In this document: in pieces, positions 20,531-31,452 of the stretch
Position numbering within the stretch: the stretch's first letter is position 1
How the letters are laid out: each line of letters starts with the position of its first letter
Source of the DNA: an uncultured Verrucomicrobia subdivision 3 bacterium
GTDB taxonomy: Bacteria; Verrucomicrobiota; Verrucomicrobiia; Limisphaerales; UBA11358
DNA length: 64,000 nt
Direction: 5' to 3'
Assembly: GCA_903878805.1 (NCBI GenBank)
Contig: CAIRJF010000012.1
Span: forward strand, 1 to 64,000
Made by a program: the position numbers and the translations under genes
Notes under the pieces: generated by a model
Seen by the model: the letters and a program-made list of their open reading frames with translations, nothing else
What the model was told of the DNA's origin: nothing
Database searches by the model: none

Positions 20531-21070
20531 ATGGCGAACGAAAGCGATAAACCGACACGGCTGGTGGACATTGGCCGGAAACTGGTAAACCACTCCAAGT
20601 CTGCGGAATTCTCCGCGGCGCGGGGCTTGGTCATTGAGTTGTTCCCTTTCATTTTCGAGGCTTCGGAGCGCATGAGCGCCCGCGCCATCAGCCGTTTTTT
20701 GGCGGAACACCAAAACATCAAATTGAGCGCTGTGACAATCACCAAGGCATTAAACGATCCGAAGAAAAGCTGGCTCGCCTTCTTTGAAGGCATCGAGTCT
20801 GCCGCCATCGTCACGGCAAAATATTTTCGCCCTTCGTCCTTCAAGTTCCTCTTTGTAACCAAAAGTGAGTATGAAACTAGGGTCGCACCAGATGCTACTG
20901 GCAAAATTACCCAAGCTTTTACACATGGAGTCAGAGCTTTCATGCAGCCAGAGCGCGCCGAGGCACACAAATTTTTAATAGAAAAATGGTTTAGTATTGC
21001 GCTCGCCACCCGACTGAAAGCCAAAACTTTTCTGGATGAGCATTTAATGGAGTTGACCGATAATTTATAA
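20531..21070 (+). CDS. hypothetical protein, possible regulator, in integrase module
   Basis: MANESDKPTRLVDIGRKLVNHSKSAEF...RAISRFLAEHQNIKLSAVTITKALNDPKKSW (HTH-like segment). Confidence 0.55.
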   Translation: MANESDKPTRLVDIGRKLVNHSKSAEFSAARGLVIELFPFIFEASERMSARAISRFLAEHQNIKLSAVTITKALNDPKKSWLAFFEGIESAAIVTAKYFRPSSFKFLFVTKSEYETRVAPDATGKITQAFTHGVRAFMQPERAEAHKFLIEKWFSIALATRLKAKTFLDEHLMELTDNL

Positions 21071-21085
21071 GGTTCAAAAGTAACA

Positions 21086-21316
21086 ATGGAAGACAAGGCA
21101 ACAAACACAGACACACTTGATCGGCTAATGACTTTGGCAGAAGTAGCCAAGACGATTGGCCGGAGTGTTCGACATGTGTGGCGTGAAATCAGCCGTGGCA
21201 ACCTGCCTGAACCGGTGGCTGGGCGGCCAGCCCGTTTATTTTTATCGGATGTGCAAAACTATTTGAAGCGGTTGCGTGATGAACGCGACGGCAACACCAA
21301 TCAAGGAAAGGCATAA
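21086..21316 (+). CDS. AlpA/excisionase-like HTH protein
   Basis: LMTLAEVAKTIGRSVRHVWREISRGNLPEPVAGRPARLFLSDVQNYL. Confidence 0.65.
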   Translation: MEDKATNTDTLDRLMTLAEVAKTIGRSVRHVWREISRGNLPEPVAGRPARLFLSDVQNYLKRLRDERDGNTNQGKA

Positions 21317-22664
21317 AATTATGATTCAAACACTTTACCGGCCCAAACGGATGCGCGACGGCAAGCGGATTGTGTCCCGGCTATATTCGGCGCGAATTCG
21401 CATTGATGGCGAGCGCAAGATTTTAAACATTCCGCTCGGCGTATCAGATAAACAGGTAGCCCAAGAAAAATTGCGTCTATTGGTGCAAGAGAAAGAAAAA
21501 GAGTTGCATGGGCTATTATCGCCGAGAGCCATACGCGACGCGGCTCAAGTGCCGCTGCTGAATCACCTTCAGGATTTCATCGGTGATTTGCGCGCCAAAG
21601 GTCGGAATGAACAATACATTGACGAACTCGAAAACAAATTAAAGTTGCTTCAAAAGTGCTGCGGGTGGCAACTCGCGAAAGATGTCACTGCCGATTCGTT
21701 TGTTAAATGGCGTAGCGCAGAAACGAAATCACCAAAGACACTGAATGAATATCTTGCCAGCGTAAAAGCGTTGTTCCAATGGATGATTAAACAAGGGCGA
21801 ACCACCTTCAACCCGCTCGCGATGGTGCAAAAGGGAGAGACGCGCGGCAAAGAAGTTCGCAAGCGTCGTGCCTACACGGATCAGGAAATGCAAAAGCTGC
21901 TCAACGTGGCTGGCGAACAGCGGATTTTATACATCATGGCGGCACTGACCGGCATCCGGCATGGTGAATTCAAAAAACTATGCTGGGGCGATGTGAATCT
22001 GAATTCTGAAAAGCCTTCGGTTATGGTGCGCGCCTCAATCGGCAAAAATAAAAAGCTGGCGTGTCTGCCGCTGCACCCGGCGTTGCTGGTGGAATTATTA
22101 CGTCATCGTCCGGCGAATGCGGTTGGCGGCGATTTAATTTTTGGAAAACGGGTTCCACGATCGGTCATCTTTAACCGCCATTTGCAAGCGGCGGGCATCT
22201 CCAAAAAAGATTCACAGGGGCGGGTGGTGGACTTTCATTCGTTCCGACACACGTTCTGCACCTACTTGCATCTTGCAGGAGTGCCGTTGCGTGAGGCAAT
22301 GGAATTGATGCGACATAGCGATGCGCGTTTGACGATGAGTATTTATGCCGACTCGTCGTTGTTTGCACTCCGTCCGGCGGTTGAAAAGCTGCCGTGGAAT
22401 TATTCAAAAAATGACGCACAAATAGACGCACAAACTTTAGGCGCAGGGGGTCATTTGCCGTCGCTGACTGTCACAGTAGATGAGCCGGTAAAAAGTGAAA
22501 TTAACCCAATAGAAATGGGGCTAAAGTCGCTGTCGGTCACAGTGTGTCACGGACAGTCAGAAAATGGGAAATGGTCGGAGCGACAGGATTCGAACCTGCG
22601 ACTTCGTGGACCCAAACCACGCGCTCTAGCCAGGCTGAGCTACGCTCCGAACCAAACTTGCTGA
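21276..22664 (+). CDS. tyrosine recombinase/integrase (real 3' end uncertain)
   Basis: Core-binding domain, LTGIRHGEFKKLCWGD, FHSFRHTFCTYLHLAGVPLREAMELMRHSDARLTMSIYA; the ORF continues antisense through tRNA-Pro. Confidence 0.9.
   Translation: MMNATATPIKERHKIMIQTLYRPKRMRDGKRIVSRLYSARIRIDGERKILNIPLGVSDKQVAQEKLRLLVQEKEKELHGLLSPRAIRDAAQVPLLNHLQDFIGDLRAKGRNEQYIDELENKLKLLQKCCGWQLAKDVTADSFVKWRSAETKSPKTLNEYLASVKALFQWMIKQGRTTFNPLAMVQKGETRGKEVRKRRAYTDQEMQKLLNVAGEQRILYIMAALTGIRHGEFKKLCWGDVNLNSEKPSVMVRASIGKNKKLACLPLHPALLVELLRHRPANAVGGDLIFGKRVPRSVIFNRHLQAAGISKKDSQGRVVDFHSFRHTFCTYLHLAGVPLREAMELMRHSDARLTMSIYADSSLFALRPAVEKLPWNYSKNDAQIDAQTLGAGGHLPSLTVTVDEPVKSEINPIEMGLKSLSVTVCHGQSENGKWSERQDSNLRLRGPKPRALARLSYAPNQTC
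22572..22649 (-). tRNA. tRNA-Pro (anticodon TGG), CCA encoded
   Basis: Minus strand CGGAGCGTAGCTCAGCCTGGCTAGAGCGCGTGGTTTGGGTCCACGAAGTCGCAGGTTCGAATCCTGTCGCTCCGACCA. Confidence 0.95.
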
Positions 22665-22755
22665 CGCTGAAACTAACGCCCAAGGTTAGCCGAATCATTT
22701 GCCTTATTGCCAGCTTGAATCTTGATAACTTTGGCCCCCTCAATGCGTGGCGCTT

Positions 22756-23607
22756 TCACTGTTTTTTGGCCAGCGCGCTCTCCACGGCAGCGCCGAGGGC
22801 TTCGCCGCGCAAATCAGTGCCGATGATTTTGCCGTCCGCACCGACGAGAATTGTGAAGGGAATGGATTCCACGCCGTATTTTACCGCGAGCTTGTTGCTC
22901 CAGCCTTGCCCGTCAGAAAATTGCGGCCACGTCATGCCCTCCTGTTTTTTCAAAAAGGCATCGAGCTTGTCGCGGTCGGAATCCAGACTGACGCCGATGA
23001 TTTCAAAACCGTCACCGTGGTGTTTTTTGTAGGTGGCGATGACGTTCGGCAGTTCGCCCCGGCAAGGGCCGCACCACGTCGCCCAGAAATCAATCATCAC
23101 AACTTTGCCTTTCAACGCGCCGACGGAAATCGGGTTGCCGTTCAAATCTTTTTCGCTGAAATCGGAAAACGCCGCGCCGGGTGCGAGGGCGGTCTGGACT
23201 TTTTTCGCCTCGGCCTGTTTGTCCATCATTTGCAGGATCTGGCCGGCTTTCTTGCCGAGCCGGGTGTCGGGATAATCGTTTTTGATTTTTTCAATCAGGA
23301 CTTTCGCTTGGCCAGGATTTTCGAGCACCTGATCATAAAGCATGGCTTCCATGTAAACTATCTGCGCGACGCTGTCGGTCTTTTCCCCGGCGTGTTTGGC
23401 AATCAACTTGTCAAACGCCGCGATGTCTGGGGCGAGGTCGGCCGCCGTGCTTTGACCCGCCTTTAATTTGGTCTGGATGCCCTCGACAATCGCTTGCAGT
23501 TCCGGATCCATCGCCGAGTGCGCGGAATTGGTGGTCTGGGCGGTGAGGCTGAACGGCGCAAGCAGCGCGGTGGCGAGCAATAGTAGGGAAATAGTTTTTG
23601 ATTTCAT
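22756..23607 (-). CDS. secreted TlpA/redoxin-family thioredoxin-like protein
   Basis: Signal peptide; LKGKVVMIDFWATWCGPCRGELPNVIATYKKHHGDGFEIIGVSLD. Confidence 0.88.
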   Translation of the reverse strand: MKSKTISLLLLATALLAPFSLTAQTTNSAHSAMDPELQAIVEGIQTKLKAGQSTAADLAPDIAAFDKLIAKHAGEKTDSVAQIVYMEAMLYDQVLENPGQAKVLIEKIKNDYPDTRLGKKAGQILQMMDKQAEAKKVQTALAPGAAFSDFSEKDLNGNPISVGALKGKVVMIDFWATWCGPCRGELPNVIATYKKHHGDGFEIIGVSLDSDRDKLDAFLKKQEGMTWPQFSDGQGWSNKLAVKYGVESIPFTILVGADGKIIGTDLRGEALGAAVESALAKKQ

Positions 23608-23707
23608 GGTCAAAAGGATGCCTGACGATTTCAGGTTTTGTGGCTCGGGGCAAATGTTTTTGAAACAATCTTGACAGCTGGGGCATTTCCGTAGTTATCT
23701 TAATTTA

Positions 23708-24919
23708 ATGATCTACGTCCCCTCCCGCATGGGCCAACTCAACCGGCGCGCACTGCTCCGGCAGTTGCAAAAGCTCGGCGTGGCGTCGCGGGCGGAACTG
23801 GCCAAGGCGCTTGGCATGAGCCAGCCCACGGCGGGCAAGATTGTAGACGAGCTTCTCACCGCCGGGGTGCTGGAGGAAATTGAAGTGGCTGAAACTGTCG
23901 ACAAGGGAACCGGCGTGCGCGGACGTCCCGGACGCCAGTTGCAGTTGAACCAGTCCCGGCCGCGGCTGCTGGCCATCCAGCTTGGCCTGCAGGAAACCAA
24001 CGTGGCCGCCCTGGCGTTGGGGATTCCCGTTGCGGACCAATGGCATTTCACTTTTGAGATCATTAAGAACGAGAAGAATCCGGCCCGCACTTGGGAAAAA
24101 TCCCTGCGCGCCGCCGCCCAAAAAATCGGCGGGCAAAATTTCCTAGGTGTGCTGTTGAGCGTGCCCGGACTGGTGGATGAGCCGTCCAACCGCATTTTAT
24201 TTTCCCCAAACATCCATTGGACGGAAAAAGCTGATCTAGCGAAAACTGTCCGCCGCATCTGGAACGTGCCGGTTTTGCTCGTGCAGGAGGAACGTGCGCT
24301 GGCGCTCGGCCATCATCTCGCCAATCCCGCCAGCGAGGATTTTTTGCTCGTGGATTTTGGCGAGGGCGTCGGCGGCGCGGTCATTGTGGGCGGTAAGCCG
24401 CTTCCCAGTCCGCTGCCGATCAGCGGCGAAATTGGCCACACGCCCGTGCTCGGCAACCGCCGACTGTGCGGCTGCGGCGCGGTCGGGTGCATGGAAACGC
24501 TCGTGTCCCTGCGCGGTCTGTTGGAAAGTTTTGCCACCGCCACGTGCGGTAAAAAAAATTCCTGGGCGCAGCTTCGCGAACACATTTCCGCGCACGGTCT
24601 TGAAGCGTGGCTCGCGCGGTCGCTGGATGCCGCCGCCGTCGCCATCGCCGGTTCGCTGAATGTTTTGGGGCTGCGCCGCGTCGTGATCACGGGCAGCCTC
24701 ACGGAATTGCCGCCGTCCGTGCTCGCGCATCTGTCCGCTGCCGTGCAGAACGGTTCAATGTGGGCCAAGTTCGGTTCCGTCGAATGCACCGCCGCGCCGC
24801 GCCGCCGCACCGCCGGCCTCATCGCCATTGGCATTGATCGCATGGTCGTCCCCGATTCTTTTCCGCAAAAACTTTCCTTAACCAAGTCACGCCCAAAACC
24901 GGGCGCGCAAAATCCGTGA
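23708..24919 (+). CDS. ROK family transcriptional regulator (XylR-like)
   Basis: N-terminal wHTH (SRAELAKALGMSQPTAGKIVDELL), ROK domain GEIGHTPVLGNRRLCGCGAVGCMETLVS. Confidence 0.88.
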   Translation: MIYVPSRMGQLNRRALLRQLQKLGVASRAELAKALGMSQPTAGKIVDELLTAGVLEEIEVAETVDKGTGVRGRPGRQLQLNQSRPRLLAIQLGLQETNVAALALGIPVADQWHFTFEIIKNEKNPARTWEKSLRAAAQKIGGQNFLGVLLSVPGLVDEPSNRILFSPNIHWTEKADLAKTVRRIWNVPVLLVQEERALALGHHLANPASEDFLLVDFGEGVGGAVIVGGKPLPSPLPISGEIGHTPVLGNRRLCGCGAVGCMETLVSLRGLLESFATATCGKKNSWAQLREHISAHGLEAWLARSLDAAAVAIAGSLNVLGLRRVVITGSLTELPPSVLAHLSAAVQNGSMWAKFGSVECTAAPRRRTAGLIAIGIDRMVVPDSFPQKLSLTKSRPKPGAQNP

Positions 24920-24945
24920 ACCCATAAACCAGTCAACCAAAACAA

Positions 24946-26259
24946 ATGAAAGCTGCATTCCCCGAAATCACTGAAATCCGTTACGAAGGTGCGTCCTCCA
25001 AAAATCCGCTCGCATTCAAGCATTATAATGCCGAGGAAATTATCGCGGGCAAAACCATGCGCGATCATTTGCGCTTCGCCGTCGTTTACTGGCACACGTT
25101 TCGCGGCACGGGCAGCGATCCGTTCGGCGCGGGCACGATGCAGCGGCCGTGGGACGATGGCACGAACTCCGTCAAAAATGCGCAAAACCGCGTCCACGCC
25201 GCGTTCGAGTTCATCCAGAAGCTCGGTGCGCCGTATTATTGCTGGCACGATCGCGACGTGGCGCCGGAAGGCAAAACGCTCGCGGAAACAAACAAGAATT
25301 TTGACGCGGTCGCCAAGGTTTTGCAGGCCGAGCAAAAGCGCACCGGCATCAAATTATTGTGGGGCACGGCGAATGCCTTTTCCAATCCGCGCTATATGCA
25401 CGGCGCAGGCACGAGCTGCAACGCCGACGTGTTCGCTTACGCCGCCGCGCAGATCAAGAAGGCGATGGAAGTGACGCACGAACTCGGCGGCGAAGGCTAC
25501 ACGTTTTGGGGCGGACGCGAAGGCTACATGACGTTGCTCAACACCGACATGAAACGCGAACTGGATCACCTCGCAAAACTGTTGCACCTCGCCGTGGATT
25601 ATAAAAAACAAATTGGTTTCAAAGGCCAGTTTTACATCGAGCCGAAACCGAAAGAGCCGACGAAGCATCAATACGATTCGGATTCTGCCGCGTGCCTGAA
25701 CTTCTTGCGCGAATATGATTTGCTGCCGCACTTCAAACTGAACATTGAGACGAACCACGCGACGCTCGCGGGCCACACGATGCAGCACGAACTCGAAGTC
25801 GCCGGCGCGGCGGGCGCGCTCGGCTCGATTGACGCGAACACTGGCGATGAGTTGCTCGGCTGGGACACGGATCAATTCCCGACGAACATTTATCTCACGA
25901 CCTACACGATGCTTTCGATTTTGAAATACGGCGGGCTGACGACTGGCGGCGTGAATTTCGACGCGAAAGTGCGGCGCGAAAGTTTCGAGCCGGTGGATTT
26001 GTTCCACGCGCACATCGGCGGCATGGACGCGTTCGCGCGCGGGCTGAAAATCGCGGTGGCAATCCGCAAGGACGGACGACTCGCGGAATTTGTGAAAGCG
26101 CGTTACGCCTCGTGGGATTCCGGCATCGGCGCAAAAATCGAATCCGGTAAAACCAGTTTGAGAGAACTGGAAACTTACATTTTGAAAAAAGGCGAGGCCG
26201 CCGCCAACAACAGCGGTCGCCAGGAATTCCTCGAAAACCTCATCAACGAATTTATCTGA
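24946..26259 (+). CDS. xylA: xylose isomerase
   Basis: FRHTFRG-like [61 protein letters not shown]. Confidence 0.96.
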   Translation: MKAAFPEITEIRYEGASSKNPLAFKHYNAEEIIAGKTMRDHLRFAVVYWHTFRGTGSDPFGAGTMQRPWDDGTNSVKNAQNRVHAAFEFIQKLGAPYYCWHDRDVAPEGKTLAETNKNFDAVAKVLQAEQKRTGIKLLWGTANAFSNPRYMHGAGTSCNADVFAYAAAQIKKAMEVTHELGGEGYTFWGGREGYMTLLNTDMKRELDHLAKLLHLAVDYKKQIGFKGQFYIEPKPKEPTKHQYDSDSAACLNFLREYDLLPHFKLNIETNHATLAGHTMQHELEVAGAAGALGSIDANTGDELLGWDTDQFPTNIYLTTYTMLSILKYGGLTTGGVNFDAKVRRESFEPVDLFHAHIGGMDAFARGLKIAVAIRKDGRLAEFVKARYASWDSGIGAKIESGKTSLRELETYILKKGEAAANNSGRQEFLENLINEFI

Positions 26260-26342
26260 AAACTTAATTGCCAAGCTTCGCTAATCGGTGCTAATCGAAT
26301 TCCAACAGCGAAGATAGTCGCACATTGGCGGTTTAAAAAATT

Positions 26343-27857
26343 ATGAGCATCAACTTAAAACAGTTTGAAGTCTGGTTTGTCACGGGCAGCCAGCATCTTT
26401 ACGGTCCGGAAACTTTGAAGAAAGTCGCCGAGCATTCGCAGCAAATTTCCAAGGCGCTCAATGCGTCGCCCGCAATTCCGGTGAAAGTCATTTTCAAGCA
26501 GGTGCTCGTGACGCCCGACGCGGTCACAGAACTTTGCCAGGCCGCGAACAATGCGAAAAACTGCATTGGCTTGATTACTTGGTGCCACACGTTTTCGCCG
26601 TCAAAAATGTGGATCAACGGCCTCAAGCAGCTCCGCAAGCCGGTCGCGCATCTACACACGCAATATAATCGTGACATTCCATGGGCGACGATTGACATGG
26701 ATTTCATGAACATGAATCAGGCCGCACACGGCGACCGCGAGCACGGGTTCATCTGGAGCCGCTTGCGCTTGAGCCGCAAGGTGGTCGTCGGTTTCTGGCA
26801 GGAAAAATCCACGCAGGAAAAACTTGGCGCGTGGGCGCGCGCGGCGGCCGCATGGGCGGACTGGCAGACCGCGAAGTTCGTGCGTTTCGGCGATAACATG
26901 CGCGAAGTGGCCGTGACCGAAGGCGACAAAGTTTCCGCGCAAATCAAATTTGGTTTCGCCGTCAACGGCTACGGCGTCGGCGACTTGGTGAAAGTCGTCA
27001 ATGCAGTTTCGGAAAAGGAAATTGACGCGCTCGTGAAAACTTACGAGGCAGCTTACGAAATTTCCGCCGACTTGAAAAAAGGCGGCAAGCGCGCGAAGTC
27101 CGTTCGTGAAGCCGCGCGCATCGAACTCGGTTTGCGCGCATTTTTGACGGCGGGAAATTTCAAAGGTTTCACGACGACGTTTGAAGATTTGCATGGCCTC
27201 GTGCAGTTGCCCGGCCTCGCGCCGCAACGTTTGATGGCCGACGGTTTTGGTTTTGCCGGCGAAGGCGATTGGAAAACTGCCGCGCTCGTTCGCGCGATGA
27301 AGGTCATGGCGAGCGGACTCCAAGGCGGCACTTCGTTCATGGAAGATTACACTTACCATTTGCAGCCCGGAAACAAATTGGTGCTCGGCGCGCACATGCT
27401 GGAAATCTGTCCGAGCATCGCGGACGGAAAAGTTTCTTTGCAGGTGCATCCGCTCGGCATAGGCGGCAAGGCCGATCCGGCGCGCCTGGTGTTCAACACG
27501 CCTCCGGGCGCGGCACTCAATGCGGCGCTGATGGATTTTGGCAACCGGTTTCGTCTGCTCGTCAACGAAGTGGATGTCGTCAAACCGGAACAGCCGATGC
27601 CGAAATTGCCCGTGGCGCAGGCCGTTTGGAAATGCAGTCCGAATTTCGAGGACGCGTGCGCGGCGTGGATTTACGCGGGCGGCGCGCATCACACTGGTTT
27701 CAGCCACGCGGTCACGACGGAGATGCTCGAAGACTTTGCGGCCATCGCCGGAATCGAAGTTGTCGTGATTGACGCGGATACGAAATTGCGCCAGTTCAAA
27801 CAGGAATTGTTGTGGAACGAAACCGCGTATGGTTTGAAAGGCGGCTGGGTTTCCTGA
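26343..27857 (+). CDS. araA: L-arabinose isomerase
   Basis: [21 protein letters not shown]...[14 protein letters not shown]...[10 protein letters not shown]...[13 protein letters not shown]. Confidence 0.96.
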   Translation: MSINLKQFEVWFVTGSQHLYGPETLKKVAEHSQQISKALNASPAIPVKVIFKQVLVTPDAVTELCQAANNAKNCIGLITWCHTFSPSKMWINGLKQLRKPVAHLHTQYNRDIPWATIDMDFMNMNQAAHGDREHGFIWSRLRLSRKVVVGFWQEKSTQEKLGAWARAAAAWADWQTAKFVRFGDNMREVAVTEGDKVSAQIKFGFAVNGYGVGDLVKVVNAVSEKEIDALVKTYEAAYEISADLKKGGKRAKSVREAARIELGLRAFLTAGNFKGFTTTFEDLHGLVQLPGLAPQRLMADGFGFAGEGDWKTAALVRAMKVMASGLQGGTSFMEDYTYHLQPGNKLVLGAHMLEICPSIADGKVSLQVHPLGIGGKADPARLVFNTPPGAALNAALMDFGNRFRLLVNEVDVVKPEQPMPKLPVAQAVWKCSPNFEDACAAWIYAGGAHHTGFSHAVTTEMLEDFAAIAGIEVVVIDADTKLRQFKQELLWNETAYGLKGGWVS

Positions 27858-27873
27858 TTCAAAATTAAAAGCA

Positions 27874-29550
27874 ATGAGTGTCAAATATACCATCGGTCTC
27901 GACTACGGCACGAATTCGGTTCGTGCGCTCATCGTCAACGTCGCCAACGGCGCGGAAATTGCCGCCGCCGTTTGGACTTACGCGCACGGAACGCAGGGCG
28001 TGATTCTTGCGCGCGACCCGAATCTCGCGCGGCAGCATCCGCTGGATTATGTCAACGGCGCAGAGATCACGATCAAGCAGGCGCTCGCGGCGGCAAAAAA
28101 AAACGTGAAAGGATTTAGTGCCGAGCAAGTCATCGGCATCGGCGTGGACACGACCGGCAGCACGCCGTTGCCGGTGGATGCGAACGGCCAGCCGCTCGCG
28201 TTCAATAAAAAATTTGCGGACAATCCCGCGGCGATGGCGTGGTTGTGGAAGGATCACACCGGCGTCAACGAAGCCGCCGAGATCACCGCCCTCGCAAAAA
28301 AAATGCGTCCGCAATTTCTCGCGAAATGCGGCGGCACGTATTCGAGCGAATGGTTTTGGAGCAAGATTTTGAAATGCCTGCGCGTCGCGCCGGAAGTTTT
28401 CAACGCCGCGCATTCGTGGATTGAACTCGCGGATTTTGTTCCCGCCGAACTGACCGGCACGCTCGCGCCGGAAAAATTTATCGCGGGCGTCTGCGCCGCC
28501 GGCCACAAGGCGATGTGGAACGCCAAGTGGGGCGGTTATCCCGACGTGGAATTTCTTTCCAAATTAAATCCGAAGCTCGCGCAACTGCGTTCGCGTCTGA
28601 CGCCGCGCGTTTATTCGATTGACAAATCCGTCGGCGGACTTACCGAAAGCTGGGCGAAGAAAACGGGTTTGACGGCGGGAATTCCCGTGGCCGTCGGCGC
28701 GTTCGACGCACATCTCGGCGCGGTCGGATCCGGCGTGGCGCCGGGAACGCTGGTGAAAATCATCGGCACGAGCACCTGCGACATCGCGATTTCGCCAAAC
28801 ACAAAAAAACTTGCCGATGTGCCGGGACTTTGCGGCATCGTGGACGGCAGCGTCTTGCCTGGGTATTTCGGACTCGAAGCGGGTCAATCCGCCGTGGGTG
28901 ATTTGTTCAACTGGCTCGTCAATTATATTGAGCCGGGTGGAAAAAAAGTTTTATCGCATCGCGCTTTGGACGAGGCGGCGCTGAAATTGCATCCGGGCGA
29001 AAGCGGTTTGCTCGCGCTGGATTGGAACAATGGCAATCGCACTGTGCTCGTGGATCAAAAACTCACTGGCCTGCTCATCGGCCAGACGCTTTACACGACG
29101 CCGGCAGAAATTTACCGCGCGCTGGTCGAGGCGACGGCGTTTGGCGCGCTGACGATCATCAATCGGTTTGAGGAATACGGCGTGAAGATTTCGTCGGTCG
29201 TGAATTGCGGCGGCATTGCGGACAAGAGCACGCTCACGATGCAGATTTATGCCGACGTGACGGGGCGGACGATGAAAGTTTCGCGTTCGGCGCAAACCTG
29301 CGCGCTCGGTTCGGCCATCGCGGTGGCGGTCGTGGCGGGCGCGCATAAAAATTATGCGGCGGCGCAAAAGGCGATGACGGGTTTGAAGCCGAAAATTTAC
29401 AAACCGAATGCGAAGGCGCACGCAACGTATCGCGAGTTGTATTCGGTCTACAAAGAATTGCATGATGCGTTTGGCACGAAGGAATGGAACGGAAATTTAT
29501 TCGGTGTAATGAAAAAGCTGATTGAGATTCGCAGTCGCGTGAGACAATAA
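27874..29550 (+). CDS. araB: ribulokinase
   Basis: YTIGLDYGTNSVRALIVN ... GIGVDTTGSTPLP ... AFDAHLGAVGSGV ... VNCGGIADKS. Confidence 0.95.
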   Translation: MSVKYTIGLDYGTNSVRALIVNVANGAEIAAAVWTYAHGTQGVILARDPNLARQHPLDYVNGAEITIKQALAAAKKNVKGFSAEQVIGIGVDTTGSTPLPVDANGQPLAFNKKFADNPAAMAWLWKDHTGVNEAAEITALAKKMRPQFLAKCGGTYSSEWFWSKILKCLRVAPEVFNAAHSWIELADFVPAELTGTLAPEKFIAGVCAAGHKAMWNAKWGGYPDVEFLSKLNPKLAQLRSRLTPRVYSIDKSVGGLTESWAKKTGLTAGIPVAVGAFDAHLGAVGSGVAPGTLVKIIGTSTCDIAISPNTKKLADVPGLCGIVDGSVLPGYFGLEAGQSAVGDLFNWLVNYIEPGGKKVLSHRALDEAALKLHPGESGLLALDWNNGNRTVLVDQKLTGLLIGQTLYTTPAEIYRALVEATAFGALTIINRFEEYGVKISSVVNCGGIADKSTLTMQIYADVTGRTMKVSRSAQTCALGSAIAVAVVAGAHKNYAAAQKAMTGLKPKIYKPNAKAHATYRELYSVYKELHDAFGTKEWNGNLFGVMKKLIEIRSRVRQ

Positions 29551-29555
29551 ATTTT

Positions 29556-30254
29556 ATGCTCGAAAAATTAAAAGCTGAAGTCTGCGCGGCGAATTTGGAT
29601 TTGGTTCGCAAAGGGCTGGTCATCGAAACTTGGGGCAATGCGAGCGGCGTTGATCGCGAGCGCGGGTTGGTGGTCATCAAGCCGAGCGGCGTGCCTTACG
29701 ATGACATGAAGCCTAAGCACATGGTCGTCGTCTCGCTGGCCGATGGCAAATTGGTCGAAGGAAATTTGAAGCCGAGTTCGGACACGGCAACGCACTTGGT
29801 TTTGTATCGCGCGTTTCCGAAAATCGGCGGCGTGGTGCACACGCACAGTTTGTTCGCGACGGCGTGGGCGCAGGCGCAACGCGGGTTGCCTAGCTATGGC
29901 ACGACGCAGGCGGATTATTGGTATGGCGACGTGCCTTGCACGCGCTTGCTGAAGCCAGCGAAAATTAAAAAGGATTACGAGGCGAACACAGGCGAGGTCA
30001 TCGTGGAAACTTTTCGTAAATTAAAATTTGATCCGCTGCAGCATCCGGCGGTTTTGGTGGCCAGTCACGGGCCGTTCGCCTGGGGCAAGAGTGTGGCGGA
30101 GGCGGTTCACAATGCGGGCGTGCTGGAATTTATTGCACGATTGAACGGCGAGACGCTGCGCATCAATCCGAAATTGAAGCCGATGCAAAGTGTGTTGCTG
30201 GAAAAACATTTTCTTCGCAAGCACGGCGCGAATGCTTATTATGGCCAGAAATAA
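29556..30254 (+). CDS. araD: L-ribulose-5-phosphate 4-epimerase
   Basis: [29 protein letters not shown] ... [16 protein letters not shown] ... HGPFAWG. Confidence 0.95.
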   Translation: [232 protein letters not shown]

Positions 30255-30276
30255 ATTCTCAAACCGCAGAAAAATC

Positions 30277-31434
30277 ATGAACAAGATCATCCAACTCATC
30301 ACTGTCACGTCGCTGGGACTTTTTGCGGCGTGCTTAACCGGCTGCAACACTATGTCAAACACCCCCAAAGGAAACATCACGAAAGCGGATTTCGGCCAGA
30401 CCCCCGCCGGCGAGGCCGTGGAACTTTACACGCTGACCAACAGCCACGGCATGACGGCCACCATCATGAATTACGGCGGCATTGTGACGTCGCTGAAAGT
30501 GCCGGACAAGAACGGCCAGCTCGGCGACGTGGTGTTGGGTTACGACAACCTGGAAGGCTATCTCAAAAGCTCGCCGTATTTCGGCGCGCTCATCGGGCGT
30601 TACGGCAACCGCATCGCGCACGGGAAATTTTCTTTGGATGGTGTCGAATACACTTTGGCGACGAATAATGGCGTAAATTCGCTGCACGGCGGGCTGAAAG
30701 GTTTTGACAAGCAGGTGTGGACGGCGCGGGCGTTGCCGACGGCAAACGGTCCGGCGCTCATCCTGACTTATGTGAGCCGGGGCGGTGAGGAAGGTTATCC
30801 GGGCAACCTTTATGTCACGGCAATTTATACGGTCACGGAAGACAATGCGTTGCGGCTGGATTTCACGGCGACGGCCGACCGCGACACAGTCTGCAATCTT
30901 ACGCATCATTCATACTTCAATTTGCGCGGCAGCGGAGATGTGCTTGACCATGTTGTCTATATCAACGCCGATACTTTCACGCCGGTGGACAGCACGCTTA
31001 TCCCGAACGGCGAACTGTATCCGGTGGCGGGAACTGCGTTTGATTTCCGCACGCCGACACCGATTGGCACGCGCATCAACAACACGAACGACGAACAAAT
31101 CAAGCTCGGCGGCGGTTACGACCACAATTGGGTTTTGAACAAGCAGGGCAACGAGCTTTCGCTCGCCGCGCGCGTCAGCGAACCGACCAGCGGTCGCACG
31201 CTGGAAGTCTGGACGACGGAACCGGGCACGCAGTTTTACACCGGAAATTTTCTCGACGGTTCCATCACCGGCAAGGGCGGCTGGACTTACCAAAAGCGCG
31301 ACGCCTTCTGTTTTGAGCCGCAGCATTTCCCTGACTCGCCCAACCATCCCAACTTTCCGACGACCGAGTTGAAGCCGGGCGAAACTTACAAGAACACCAT
31401 CATCTATCAATTCTCCGTCAAGCAAACCAACTAA
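30277..31434 (+). CDS. aldose 1-epimerase with lipoprotein-like signal
   Basis: MNKIIQLITVTSLGLFAACLTGC; TATIMNYGGIVTSLKVPD...IGRYGNRIAHGKF...THHSYFNLRG...FCFEPQHFPDSPNHPNFP. Confidence 0.9.
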   Translation: MNKIIQLITVTSLGLFAACLTGCNTMSNTPKGNITKADFGQTPAGEAVELYTLTNSHGMTATIMNYGGIVTSLKVPDKNGQLGDVVLGYDNLEGYLKSSPYFGALIGRYGNRIAHGKFSLDGVEYTLATNNGVNSLHGGLKGFDKQVWTARALPTANGPALILTYVSRGGEEGYPGNLYVTAIYTVTEDNALRLDFTATADRDTVCNLTHHSYFNLRGSGDVLDHVVYINADTFTPVDSTLIPNGELYPVAGTAFDFRTPTPIGTRINNTNDEQIKLGGGYDHNWVLNKQGNELSLAARVSEPTSGRTLEVWTTEPGTQFYTGNFLDGSITGKGGWTYQKRDAFCFEPQHFPDSPNHPNFPTTELKPGETYKNTIIYQFSVKQTN

Positions 31435-31452
31435 ACCAACGACCAACTGACC

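Noticed and set aside
20410-21201. 263-aa minus-strand ORF
   Set aside because: Antisense to the 20531 gene and structured noncoding repeat; no family recognised.
22544-23032. Plus-strand ORF MSRTVRKWEMVGATGFEPATSWTQTTRSSQAEL... as a protein
   Set aside because: The VGATGFEPATSWTQT segment is the antisense translation of tRNA-Pro, a known spurious annotation pattern; the rest is antisense to the TlpA-like gene.
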